From: Opitutaceae bacterium
Lineage (GTDB): Bacteria > Verrucomicrobiota > Verrucomicrobiia > Opitutales > Opitutaceae
NCBI GenBank assembly: GCA_016793535.1
Contig: JAEUHA010000302.1
Location: 1 to 44,180, forward strand
Length of the DNA: 44,180 bases
Direction: 5' to 3'
A program made the position numbers and the translations under genes. Positions 1 to 8,439 of the stretch are shown here, one piece after another (positions within the stretch are counted from its first letter, which is position 1; each line of letters starts with the position of its first letter). Below the pieces are notes generated by a model, which was not told where the DNA came from, did no database searches, and saw nothing but the letters and a program-made list of their open reading frames with translations.

Positions 1-1428
1 CATCTGGTGGAACGTCTCTCCGGCAAAGCCGACCTGCGTCTGCATCATCCCGTGCCGCGGGAACTCGTGATCGTGCATGACGCGCCCTGGGAGGGCACGG
101 GTAGCGGCTACCACAGCATCTTCCAGGATGGCGACCGCTACCGGATGTATTACAAGGGCTGGATGCTGACGGTGAGTCCGAAGCAGGCCCGGACCGATCG
201 GCGGCCCTACGCGGGGGCCTATGCGGAGAGCGATGACGGCATTCATTGGCGCAAGCCGGCGCTGGGGCTCCACGCCTTTCGGGGATCGAAGGCGAACAAC
301 ATCGTGTTCGCCGACAACCAGCGGGAAGGCGAACTCACGCTGAACTCGGCGCATCTCGCGGTCTTCAGGGATGAGAACCCCGCCGCCGGTGCCGATGCCC
401 GCTACAAGGCCATCATCCTGTGCAAGCCGGCAACCGGTAGATCCGGCCTCGTGCCGTTCAAGTCGCCGGATGGTCTGCATTGGACCCGCATGAGCGACCA
501 ACCGGTTATCACCGACGGAGCCTTCGACTCGCAGAACCTCGCATTCTGGGACGGGGTGCGCGGCCACTATCGCGCCTACTGGCGATACTTTGCTCCGGGC
601 GAGGGCGGCGCGAGGGGCGCCCGGTCCATCCGCACCGCGACCTCGCGTGACTTGATCACCTGGGACAAGCCGGTCGATTTGCGCTACGCGGACTCACCGG
701 AGGAAGAGCTCTATACCAATCAGATCAAGCCCTACCATCGCGCACCTCACCTGCTGTTGGGCTTTCCCACCCGCTATATTGATCGCGGTTGGTCTGACTC
801 GATGCGTTCGCTGCCGGAGCGCGAGCATCGGGAGGGCCGGGCCGCCGCCACCCAGCGCTATGGAACGGCCATTACCGAAGGTCTGCTCATGATCAGCCGG
901 GATGGGGTGAACTTTAAGCGCTGGAACGAGGCCTTCCTGCCGCCCGGCATCGAACGCGAAGGCACCTGGAACTATGGGCACCAGTATATTGGCTGGCATC
1001 TGGTCGAAACGAAGTCCTCCCTGGAGGGGGCGCCCAATGAGCTTTCACTCTACGCCGTGGAAAGCTACTGGACGGGCGACAGCAGTGCCTTGCGCCGCTA
1101 TACGCTCCGAATGGATGGATTCGTGTCGGTGAAAGCACCGATGAGCGGCGGAGAGTTGCTCACCCGGCCGTTCACGTTTGCCGGCCGTACGCTCGCGCTC
1201 AATTTCGCCACCTCCGCCGCCGGTGGAGTCCAGGTCGAAATTCAGGACGGCTCCGGGCGTCCGCTGCCGGGATTTTCCCTCGAAGACTGCCCGGTCATCT
1301 TTGGCGATGCGCTGGACCGGGTGGTCACATGGAAGGGCGGCAACGACGTTTCCCGGCTGGCGGGGCAGCCGGTGCGGCTGCGCTTCGTGCTCCGGGACGC
1401 CGACCTGTACGCGCTACAGTTTCAATAG
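1..1428 (+). CDS. Beta-propeller glycosidase-like protein, 5' end outside window
   Basis: The reading frame is open from base 1 and the first possible start, a GTG at 7, falls inside the conserved N-terminal blade, so the true start lies upstream and the gene is partial. The protein has the pattern of uncharacterised bacterial 'glycosyl hydrolase' five-bladed propellers: a motif like LRLHHPVPRELV, then repeats of the form DGDRYRMYYKGW, SDDGIHWRKP, SPDGLHWTRM, SRDLITWDKP and SRDGVNFKRW, each a blade edge with an Asp-Gly turn. A beta-sandwich-like tail of about 90 residues follows, starting at GELLTRPFTFAG. The next gene, 14 bp downstream, carries the same architecture and the same tail, so the two are paralogues and probably co-transcribed. 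Role: probable carbohydrate-active enzyme or binding protein; substrate unknown. The fold assignment is firm, the enzymatic activity is inference. Confidence 0.75.
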   Translation, partial: HLVERLSGKADLRLHHPVPRELVIVHDAPWEGTGSGYHSIFQDGDRYRMYYKGWMLTVSPKQARTDRRPYAGAYAESDDGIHWRKPALGLHAFRGSKANNIVFADNQREGELTLNSAHLAVFRDENPAAGADARYKAIILCKPATGRSGLVPFKSPDGLHWTRMSDQPVITDGAFDSQNLAFWDGVRGHYRAYWRYFAPGEGGARGARSIRTATSRDLITWDKPVDLRYADSPEEELYTNQIKPYHRAPHLLLGFPTRYIDRGWSDSMRSLPEREHREGRAAATQRYGTAITEGLLMISRDGVNFKRWNEAFLPPGIEREGTWNYGHQYIGWHLVETKSSLEGAPNELSLYAVESYWTGDSSALRRYTLRMDGFVSVKAPMSGGELLTRPFTFAGRTLALNFATSAAGGVQVEIQDGSGRPLPGFSLEDCPVIFGDALDRVVTWKGGNDVSRLAGQPVRLRFVLRDADLYALQFQ

Positions 1429-1442
1429 CCCCTGCCATCGTC

Positions 1443-3227
1443 ATGCCTCAAGAACCTGCTCTTTCCCGACGATCTTTCCTTCGGCGATCGATAGCGGGCG
1501 CCGGCCTGGCTGCCACGGCAACATCCGTCGGGTCTGCCGCCCCGGTGGTCGCGGCCTCCGACGAGACGGCCGGCGAACTGCTGGCCGATGCCGGCACCGC
1601 TGCCGACTTTGTCGACCGCCGTTGGGTGGAGCACACCTATTTCCTGACGCGCAAAGTCTCCCAGCCTGAGCGGGTCTCGCCCGATCCCGTGATCGCGGAC
1701 ACGAGCCGACGTCCCATCAGCGTCAAGGCGAGCGAGTCTGCGACGGCGGCCCGGGAACGGGAAGACGAAGGATTGCCGCGCCCGGCGGGCGCTCCGGGCC
1801 AAGACCCAGGGTGGGGCGGCAACCCGGCTTCGGCCATGGGCGCCGTCCATCCCACCAAGGAGGGTCTCGCCATGTGGTACGTGTCGCCGCATCGCGTCGA
1901 GGATGCCAGCGGCAAGCTGGTGGGGTACGACAAGGTGGTGCGGTACGCCCACTCCACGGACGGTGTACGCTTCACCCAGCCCAACCTCGGCTTGTGCGAA
2001 TTTCGCGGAACGCGCGAAAACAACATCGTGGTCGGCATGAACCAGGTCGACGCCCGCGGTGTGCCCCTGAGCGGCCCAACCGGTTGCTCCGGATTCTGTG
2101 TCATCGATGCCACTCGCCAGCCTTTTCCGCACGCGCGGGGCCGGTTCACGGCCTTGTTCGGCACCAGCGTGCCGAAGCGGGGCAGCGGGCTTTCGCTGGC
2201 GTGGTCCGACGATGGCCTGACGTGGAACGCGTACCCGGAGAATCCGCTCACGCCCTCGAGCGACACCTTCTGCAATTTGATCTACGATCCGCGTTCCAAG
2301 CGCTACGCGATCTATATCCGGCCCTCGGCCCGGCCCGACGGCCGCCGGGCCGGGCCTTCGGGCGTGCGGTCGCTGCTGTCGCGGATCGAGAGCACCGACC
2401 TGCTGCGCTGGGATAACGAACGCGTGGTGTTCGATACCGATGAGGCCGATGCGCCGGCACAGGGCACCGTCGCGGCAAGTCGCGTCAGTGGCGACGATAC
2501 GCCGCGGGGCCGCGACCGGGTCTGCTACGGCATGACAGTCACGCCGCACCAGAATCTGTTCCTCGGTCAGGCGCAGATCTACGACACCACGAATGGACAC
2601 ATGTGGGTCGAACTCGCGCACAGCTACGACGGCGTTGACTGGCGGCGTGAACCCCGGCGGGAGCCACTGATCCCGCTCGGGCCAGCGGGCGCGTGGGACA
2701 GCGGCATGGTTGGGTACGTGGCGGCGGGAGGTCCGGCGGCCGTCGGTGACGACTGGTACATGTACTATACCGGCAATAACTGGACGCATCACTTCAAGCT
2801 GACCGCCCTGGAGGAACGCGGCCGCATGTGGCAGATCGGCGGGGTCCGACTGAAGCGAGGCCGGCTCGTGGGTTATCGAACGGGGGGCTCGGCCGCGGAG
2901 CCCGCGCGCGTGGCGCCCGGCCGGGCGGTGCCGTCGGCGTGGGCCAACCGGGGCGAACTCCTGACCCGGCCCTTCCGGTTCAATGGCGCGGCGATTCAGC
3001 TCAACGCCGACGCCGCCCGCGGCCGGGTGATCGCGGAAATCTGCGACGTCAGCGGCAAGTCCTTGCCCGGTTTCGGCCGGCAACAGGCGGTGGCGCTGCA
3101 GGGCGACGGCGTCCGGCTGCCGCTGACGTTTGGAGCAGGCGCGAACGTCGCGAGCCTGCGCGGCCGCATCCTTCGGCTTCGGCTTCACCTGGAATCGGCC
3201 GCGGTATTCGGCCTGTCTTTTGCCTGA
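1443..3227 (+). CDS. Tat-exported beta-propeller glycosidase-like protein
   Basis: This is a 594-residue protein. I chose the ATG at 1443 because it puts a twin-arginine signal (SRRSFLRRSIAGAGLAA, ending near SAAPVVA) at the N-terminus; the open frame upstream overlaps the previous gene and has no signal character. The mature part begins with FVDRRWVEHTYFLTRKV, the usual first strand of this propeller group, and has Asp-Gly blade turns (STDGVRFTQP, SDDGLTWNAY, SYDGVDWRRE). A C-terminal module starting at GELLTRPFRFNG closely resembles the tail of the preceding gene. Export by Tat implies folding in the cytoplasm, possibly with a bound cofactor or metal, and action in the periplasm. It sits 14 bp after the first propeller gene and 56 bp before the esterase, an operon-like arrangement. 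The substrate cannot be told from sequence. Confidence 0.78.
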   Translation: MPQEPALSRRSFLRRSIAGAGLAATATSVGSAAPVVAASDETAGELLADAGTAADFVDRRWVEHTYFLTRKVSQPERVSPDPVIADTSRRPISVKASESATAAREREDEGLPRPAGAPGQDPGWGGNPASAMGAVHPTKEGLAMWYVSPHRVEDASGKLVGYDKVVRYAHSTDGVRFTQPNLGLCEFRGTRENNIVVGMNQVDARGVPLSGPTGCSGFCVIDATRQPFPHARGRFTALFGTSVPKRGSGLSLAWSDDGLTWNAYPENPLTPSSDTFCNLIYDPRSKRYAIYIRPSARPDGRRAGPSGVRSLLSRIESTDLLRWDNERVVFDTDEADAPAQGTVAASRVSGDDTPRGRDRVCYGMTVTPHQNLFLGQAQIYDTTNGHMWVELAHSYDGVDWRREPRREPLIPLGPAGAWDSGMVGYVAAGGPAAVGDDWYMYYTGNNWTHHFKLTALEERGRMWQIGGVRLKRGRLVGYRTGGSAAEPARVAPGRAVPSAWANRGELLTRPFRFNGAAIQLNADAARGRVIAEICDVSGKSLPGFGRQQAVALQGDGVRLPLTFGAGANVASLRGRILRLRLHLESAAVFGLSFA

Positions 3228-3283
3228 AACACCTCCCGTGCGCCGGAAGCGACGAATTCGCCCCTTGCTCAAGCTGACCCGAC

Positions 3284-5434
3284 ATGACTGCTAACTCCAC
3301 CTGCCCCAGCCTCGGATTCGGCCTCCCGCGCCCGCCCTCCCGCCGGACCCGAAGCGCGGCGCTCACCCTGTTGATCGGCCTTGCCCTGGGGGCGATGCGT
3401 CTCAGCGCGGCGGATACAGCGCAGGCGGCGCGCGTCGATCGCTACGCGCTCGAGCACTATCTGACGGACATTGCAGAGGAGCAGTGGCGCGCCCGCCGCG
3501 GGCAACTGGCGGATCTGAAGAGCCCCGCGGACGTCGCCGCCCGCGCCAGCCGGATCAGGACGGAGTTCATCCAGGCCATCGGTGGCTTCCCGGAGACGCG
3601 CACGCCCTTGAATGCGCGCATCACGGGGACGCTCGAACGCGACGGCTATCGCGTCGAGAAGCTGATCTACGAGAGCCTGCCGGGCTTTTTCGTCACCGCC
3701 AATGTGTATGTCCCGACCGCCACGCGCGGTCCGTTTCCCGCGATTCTCGGTGCCGCCGGGCATGCCGCGGTGGGCAAGGCACTGCCCGCGTACCAGACCG
3801 CGTTCATCGCCCTGGCGAAGCGGGGAAACATCGTCCTGGCTTACGATCCGCCGGTGCAGGGTGAACGAATGGAGTTCCTGCGCTCACCCACCGGCAAGCC
3901 CCGCGCCATGGGCCATATCATGCCGGGCCTCCAGTGTCTCCTGACGGGCGGGACCGTGGCCCGCTATTTTCTGTGGGATGGCATCCGGGCGATCGATTAT
4001 CTTCTCACCCGGAGCGATGTGGATCCGCGGCGACTGGGAGCGGCTGGAAACTCCGGTGGCGGCACCCAGTCGGCGTTCTTGGGCGTGGTCGAGCCGCGTC
4101 TGGCGGCCGTTGCGCCCTCGTGCTACTGGACGTCGTGGGAGAAACTGTGGCGGCTGCCCGCCTCCGGACCGCAGGACTCGGAGCAGGTGATACCGAACTT
4201 CATCAAGAACGGGCTGGGCTTCTCCGACTTGATCGTAGCGTTCGCTCCCAAACCGATCCTGATGCTCACGGCGACGCGGGACTTCTTTCCGGTTGAGGGC
4301 GCACGGGACACGCTCGCCGAGGCCCGCCCGGCCTATGCGATCTTGGGCGCAGCGGACAGGCTGGGGTATTTTGAGTACGACGACGCCCACGGTTGGTCCC
4401 AGCCCCGCCGGGAGGCAACCAGCCAGTGGTTTGATCGCTGGTTCTTCGGCCGCAGCGAACTGGTCAGGGAGCCGGCGGATATTCGTCCGGAAGACGCAGC
4501 CACGTTGCACTGCACCACGACGGGCGACGTCGTCACGGCACTGCAGAGTCGAACCGTGCGGGAGGTGAATCAGGAACTCGCGGAGAGGCTGATCAGCCAG
4601 CGCACGATCAAACAGGCGGCGACGCCGGCGGGGGCCCGCGAGATCGTGGCGAAGCGGTTGCAACTGGATCTGCGCCGCCCGCCGTCGACGGCCTCCGTGA
4701 TTCACCGCGGCACGCTCGCCGGTTTCCGTCACGAGAAAGTCGAGGTGATATCGGAACCCGGCATCCGCCTTCAGCTGGATCTCTTCCATCCGGTGCGTCC
4801 GTCCGAATCGCGCCCGGCGGTGCTGCTGCTCCACGAGGCTCCAGGCGCGGCTGCTCAGCTGCCGGACCAGGAGGTGATGAAGTGGGTCGAGTCCGGCCAT
4901 CTCGTCGCCGTTGCCACCTTGCGTGGAACGCTGGTCATGCCGGAAAAGCCCGACGGCTACTGGCAGGAACGCTACCGCACCGCCATGCGTGCGATTCTGA
5001 TCGGCAAGACGATGCCGGGCATGCGCGTGCTGGATCTGCTCGCGCTGCACGAGTATGTTTCATCCCGCCCGGAGGCCAATCGCCGGGTGGTGGTGGTGGG
5101 CCGGCGCAACTTGGGCGTGATTGCCCTCTATGCGGCCGCGTTGGAACCCGGAATCAGCCGGGTGATCCTGGACCGGTCATTGCTGAGCTACATGGAGATC
5201 ATTCGGGCGAGGCAGTATCCCGAGACGCTTTCGGATCTCATCGTTCCCGGCGCTCTCCTGGATTTTGATCTGCCGGATCTGGCTGTACTCGCGGGTGCCG
5301 GACGGGTGGTGCTGGTCAACCCGCTGACCGCCGCCGATGCCCCGCTGTCGCCGGACGCCGTCCACCACGCATTTCCGAATAGCGCCCGGGTGGTCGTCGA
5401 TCCGTCGGTGTCGCTGCTCAACTGGTTCGAGTAG
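3284..5434 (+). CDS. Exported double alpha/beta-hydrolase (acetyl-xylan-esterase-like), second domain degenerate
   Basis: This 716-residue protein has a basic N-terminus and a hydrophobic stretch (about residues 25-43, ending LSAAD), consistent with a signal peptide. The first domain (about 55-390) is an alpha/beta hydrolase of the acetyl-xylan-esterase-like group, with nucleophile Ser257 in GNSGGG, acid Asp333 in TATRDFF and base His369 in DDAHGW. A second hydrolase-like domain (about 475-716) follows, with LLLHEAPG as the oxyanion-strand equivalent. Where the nucleophile elbow should be it reads GRRNLG (606-611), with Asn609 in the Ser position, so this half is predicted to be catalytically dead. 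Together with the two propeller genes upstream it suggests removal of acyl or methyl ester groups from a carbohydrate or plant-derived polymer. Ester hydrolysis is well supported for domain 1; the natural substrate is unknown. Confidence 0.8.
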   Translation: MTANSTCPSLGFGLPRPPSRRTRSAALTLLIGLALGAMRLSAADTAQAARVDRYALEHYLTDIAEEQWRARRGQLADLKSPADVAARASRIRTEFIQAIGGFPETRTPLNARITGTLERDGYRVEKLIYESLPGFFVTANVYVPTATRGPFPAILGAAGHAAVGKALPAYQTAFIALAKRGNIVLAYDPPVQGERMEFLRSPTGKPRAMGHIMPGLQCLLTGGTVARYFLWDGIRAIDYLLTRSDVDPRRLGAAGNSGGGTQSAFLGVVEPRLAAVAPSCYWTSWEKLWRLPASGPQDSEQVIPNFIKNGLGFSDLIVAFAPKPILMLTATRDFFPVEGARDTLAEARPAYAILGAADRLGYFEYDDAHGWSQPRREATSQWFDRWFFGRSELVREPADIRPEDAATLHCTTTGDVVTALQSRTVREVNQELAERLISQRTIKQAATPAGAREIVAKRLQLDLRRPPSTASVIHRGTLAGFRHEKVEVISEPGIRLQLDLFHPVRPSESRPAVLLLHEAPGAAAQLPDQEVMKWVESGHLVAVATLRGTLVMPEKPDGYWQERYRTAMRAILIGKTMPGMRVLDLLALHEYVSSRPEANRRVVVVGRRNLGVIALYAAALEPGISRVILDRSLLSYMEIIRARQYPETLSDLIVPGALLDFDLPDLAVLAGAGRVVLVNPLTAADAPLSPDAVHHAFPNSARVVVDPSVSLLNWFE

Positions 5435-5578
5435 AGACCGCTTCAAACCTCCGGTCGTCTGCGGGTGCGCCCGATCGATGGAGGCGCGCGTTCGTCGCGG
5501 GCGGGAAGCGAGGGGGGAGCACGCGCAGGGCATGGCCGGTCGATTTTGCAAACGTGACAACGGGCGGGGCCCAGCGAC

Positions 5579-6727
5579 ATGATCGAGCCCACGTCGCACC
5601 TTCTTCGCTTTCGCGGCCAAGTGACCATGAGCAGTTCGCCTCCCTTTATTGCCGTGCCGAAGCGCCAGACGCTCTCCGGCCAGACGGCGGAAATCCTCCG
5701 GACCGCCATTGCCGATCGCACGTGGCGGGAGTTTCTGCCGAGCGAACGGCGCCTGTGTGAGATGTTCCAGATTAGCCGGCCGACGATCCGCGCCGCGTTG
5801 CATCTGCTCGCCAAGGACGGCCTGATCCAGATCCAGCAGGGCCGTCGCAATCGATTGCTTGATGCTTCGCCGCATGTTCCTCGGACGCAGAGCCGGCTGG
5901 TGGGGTTGGTCACTTCAGAGCCGGTCTCCCGCTGGTGGACGGTGGCCTATCAGGGACTCAGCGAAACGCGGGCTCACCTGATGGAGCAGGGTTTCGGCAC
6001 CGAGTTGTTGTATTGTCCGGTCGGCAGCCCCTCTACCCAGCGCCGCCGACTCGAGGAATTCGTCCGGCAAAACCGCCCCTTTGGCTGCATCTTGACGTCG
6101 GTCGACCGGGGGATCCAGCAGTGGTTCTCCAGCCGCTCCATTCCCACGCTCGTGATGGGTTCCTGTCATCCTGAGGTGAAGCTGCCTTCGCTCGATGTCG
6201 ATCAGCGTTCAGTCTGTCGTCACGCCGCCGGCATCTTTCTCAGCCGGGGGCATCGCCGGCTTGCCCTGGTTCTCCCCGACTCCGGAGCTGCGGGCGACTT
6301 GGCCAGCGAACAGGGTTTCCTCGAGGCCATCGGGCCGCAGTCGGCGACGCGACGCGCCTGTGCCACCGTCGTCCGTCACAATGGCACCGGCCGCCAGATC
6401 CGCACCAAGCTCGACGCGCTTTTCCGATCGGCCGAGCCTCCGACCGCGCTGCTCGTCGCCAAAGTCCAACATACGTTCATCGTCCTGATGTACCTGCTCA
6501 CGCGCGGGCTGACGGTGCCGGACCGCGTGTCGTTCATCGCCCGCGACCAGGACCACGTCTTCAAGATGGTCGATCCCGCCATTTCTCACTACCGGTTCGC
6601 CGATGACGCCCTTTCCCATCGGCTCACGCGGCTGATGCTGCAAATGGTTTCGCAGGGTCATCTCGCTCCCGAACCCAATCTCATTTTTCCACGCTTCTAT
6701 GCCGGTGGGACGGTGCGGTCCATCTGA
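5579..6727 (+). CDS. GntR-type DNA-binding domain fused to LacI-type sugar sensor
   Basis: This is a transcription regulator of up to 382 residues. Residues about 27-95 form a GntR winged helix-turn-helix (LPSERRLCEMF, then SRPTIRAALHLLAKDGLI, then the wing QIQQGRR). Residues about 106-378 form a periplasmic-binding-protein-like sensor as in LacI/GalR repressors (RLVGLVTSEP, CILTSVDRG, SLDVDQRSVCRHAAGIFL, RVSFIARDQD). The hybrid layout occurs in sugar-responsive regulators of Verrucomicrobiota and Firmicutes (AraR type). Two starts are possible: ATG 5579, or ATG 5627, which gives a protein beginning just before the winged helix. Neither has a clear ribosome-binding site. It lies 144 bp downstream of the esterase gene on the same strand and is the likely local regulator of the propeller/esterase cluster. 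The ligand, and whether it acts as repressor or activator, cannot be read from the sequence. Confidence 0.85.
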   Translation: MIEPTSHLLRFRGQVTMSSSPPFIAVPKRQTLSGQTAEILRTAIADRTWREFLPSERRLCEMFQISRPTIRAALHLLAKDGLIQIQQGRRNRLLDASPHVPRTQSRLVGLVTSEPVSRWWTVAYQGLSETRAHLMEQGFGTELLYCPVGSPSTQRRRLEEFVRQNRPFGCILTSVDRGIQQWFSSRSIPTLVMGSCHPEVKLPSLDVDQRSVCRHAAGIFLSRGHRRLALVLPDSGAAGDLASEQGFLEAIGPQSATRRACATVVRHNGTGRQIRTKLDALFRSAEPPTALLVAKVQHTFIVLMYLLTRGLTVPDRVSFIARDQDHVFKMVDPAISHYRFADDALSHRLTRLMLQMVSQGHLAPEPNLIFPRFYAGGTVRSI

Positions 6728-6735
6728 CAGTGCCT

Positions 6736-6754
6736 GCCCCGCCGCAACGGGGGC
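6736..6754. terminator. Short GC hairpin between convergent genes
   Basis: GCCCCG (6736-6741) pairs with CGGGGGC (6748-6754) with one bulged G. It occupies the 29-bp gap between the convergent regulator and CocE-like genes. No T-run follows on either strand, so it is a weak terminator candidate at best. Confidence 0.25.
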
Positions 6755-6756
6755 GT

Positions 6757-8406
6757 CTACCGCACCACCGGCGCAATGACGTGTGAGGCGCGCATCCGTT
6801 CGTGGTGGAGCGTGTTCGTGGCGACGACGGGATGGGCAGGGAAATCGATGGGGATCGGGCCGCCGTCCTGCGGGTTCCGCTCGTAGAAGGGCGCGCCCGT
6901 GCTCGCGATCGTCACGCGGATGCGGTGGCCGCGGTTGAAGATCTGGCTCAACGAACCGACGTCGAAGGAAACCCGATACACCCGGCCCGGCTCCATCAGG
7001 ACTTCGCGGTCCCAACCTTCGCGGAAGCGTGCCCGCCGCACGTAATCCATGATCAGGATGCTGCGGCCATCGGGATAGACGTCTGAGATCCGCACGATGA
7101 AGTCGGTGTCGCGCGCCGTTGAGGCCACGTAGAGTTCGGCCCGCACCTTGCCCGTCCACTCGACTGGCGCGGTCAGCGGCTCCGTCGTGAAAGTGCGCAC
7201 GTCCTTTTGCGCCTCGAACGCGCGGGCGTCGCGCGCGCCCGGAAACGCGGCGTACGGCAGCTCCATCGGGTGCGCGGGATCGCTGGTGTAGGTCGTGACG
7301 GAGGTGGCAGCCGTGGGTGCCGAGGTGTTCAGCCCGCCGCCGGCATGGAGGTAGTATGGCGTCGGCTGCGCCGGCACCGGCCAGTCGGCGGCGGTGCGCC
7401 AGACGTTGCCCGGTGCGCCGGGTTCGCCCACTGCGCCCATGACATAGTAACGCACCGCGGGCTCCCGCTCGACGCCGTTGTCGACGCCCTTGAGATGGTG
7501 GTCGAACCAGCGCAGCCGGTGCGCCGCGGTATCGAAGCGCGCGTTCTCGGGGTATTCGAGTTCGCCGATCTTGTTGCCCTTCGGCAGGCCGCCGTGCAGC
7601 CACGGGCCGAGGACGAGCTGCTGTTTGCCGCGGGAGTTGGGGCCGCCGCGGTGCTGACGGCCGACGAAGCTGTCGATCGAGCCGACCGACATGAAATCGT
7701 ACCAGCTTCCAATGGTGAAACAGGGCACATTCATCTTCGGGATGTGCAGCGTGCAGTCCTCGGCGCGCCAGTAGTCGTCGTAGGTGGGATGGCGGAACCA
7801 TTCCTGGAGCAGCGCAACGTTGTCGGCGGGGTTGCGCGCCGCGTCCATTTTCTTGAAGCGCTCCGGCTTGGCGGCGCCGCCGATCCGGTAGCCTTCGTGG
7901 AAGAGGCTGAGTCCGGTGTCGGTCATGTACTGGCAGACGAGGTGCGGCGGCTGGGTCACGGCGAGGAAGTTCTGCGCGAAGCCGCCCTGCGAGCCGCCGA
8001 ACGTCCCGACCTTTCCGTTGCTCCACGGCTGGGCGGCGAACCACTCGACGAGGTCGTAGCCGTCCTGCTGCTCGCCCCACGCGAGGGCGCGATAGCCACG
8101 CCATACGCCTTCCGACAACTGCGAGCCGCGGAAGCTCACGCGCGCGGCCACGTAGCCGTGCGCGGCCAGGGCGGCGAGCTCCTTGCGCGAGGCCGCGCCG
8201 GTGATGACCGCGTAACGTTGTTCAAACACCACCGGCCAGGGTCCGCCCTCGCGCGGCCGGTAAACGTAGGCGGAGAGCCGGGTGCCGTCCCGCATCGGAA
8301 TCATCAGATGCTCCTCGCGCACGCCGCCGAGATCGAGCGGCGGCAGGTCGGCGGCGAACGCGGCGAGAGGGAGGGCGAGGAAGGCGAGCAGGCGGAGAAA
8401 ATTCAT
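6757..8406 (-). CDS. Secreted CocE/NonD-family hydrolase (X-Pro dipeptidyl-peptidase S15 type)
   Basis: This is a 549-residue protein with a signal peptide (MNFLRLLAFLALPLAAFA, cut near residue 19). The alpha/beta-hydrolase core carries the S15/CocE signature: nucleophile Ser139 in FGGSQGG, acid Asp237 in IGSWYDF and base His271 in LGPWLHGG. The C-terminal third (from about residue 370) matches the jelly-roll domain of this family (PVEWTGKVRAELYV, DTDFIVRISDVYPDG, RVTIASTGAPF). Members hydrolyse esters or amides, including X-Pro peptides, cocaine and glutaryl-7-ACA; this one is most likely periplasmic with unknown substrate. It is preceded by the dimethylformamidase-like gene with a 33-bp gap on the same strand, so the two are probably co-transcribed. 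The start is preceded by a CTTCCCCC tract rather than a Shine-Dalgarno sequence. Confidence 0.88.
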   Translation of the reverse strand: MNFLRLLAFLALPLAAFAADLPPLDLGGVREEHLMIPMRDGTRLSAYVYRPREGGPWPVVFEQRYAVITGAASRKELAALAAHGYVAARVSFRGSQLSEGVWRGYRALAWGEQQDGYDLVEWFAAQPWSNGKVGTFGGSQGGFAQNFLAVTQPPHLVCQYMTDTGLSLFHEGYRIGGAAKPERFKKMDAARNPADNVALLQEWFRHPTYDDYWRAEDCTLHIPKMNVPCFTIGSWYDFMSVGSIDSFVGRQHRGGPNSRGKQQLVLGPWLHGGLPKGNKIGELEYPENARFDTAAHRLRWFDHHLKGVDNGVEREPAVRYYVMGAVGEPGAPGNVWRTAADWPVPAQPTPYYLHAGGGLNTSAPTAATSVTTYTSDPAHPMELPYAAFPGARDARAFEAQKDVRTFTTEPLTAPVEWTGKVRAELYVASTARDTDFIVRISDVYPDGRSILIMDYVRRARFREGWDREVLMEPGRVYRVSFDVGSLSQIFNRGHRIRVTIASTGAPFYERNPQDGGPIPIDFPAHPVVATNTLHHERMRASHVIAPVVR

Positions 8407-8439
8407 GGGGGAAGCCGGAAGGCAGGTCGCGGAGCGGCG

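Noticed and set aside
1422-3272. A 616-codon frame antisense to the second propeller gene, and similar long antisense frames at 3884-5050, 23024-25396, 36631-38328 and 38201-40027.
   Set aside because: All are shadows of well-supported genes on the other strand, with no signal peptide, motif or domain.
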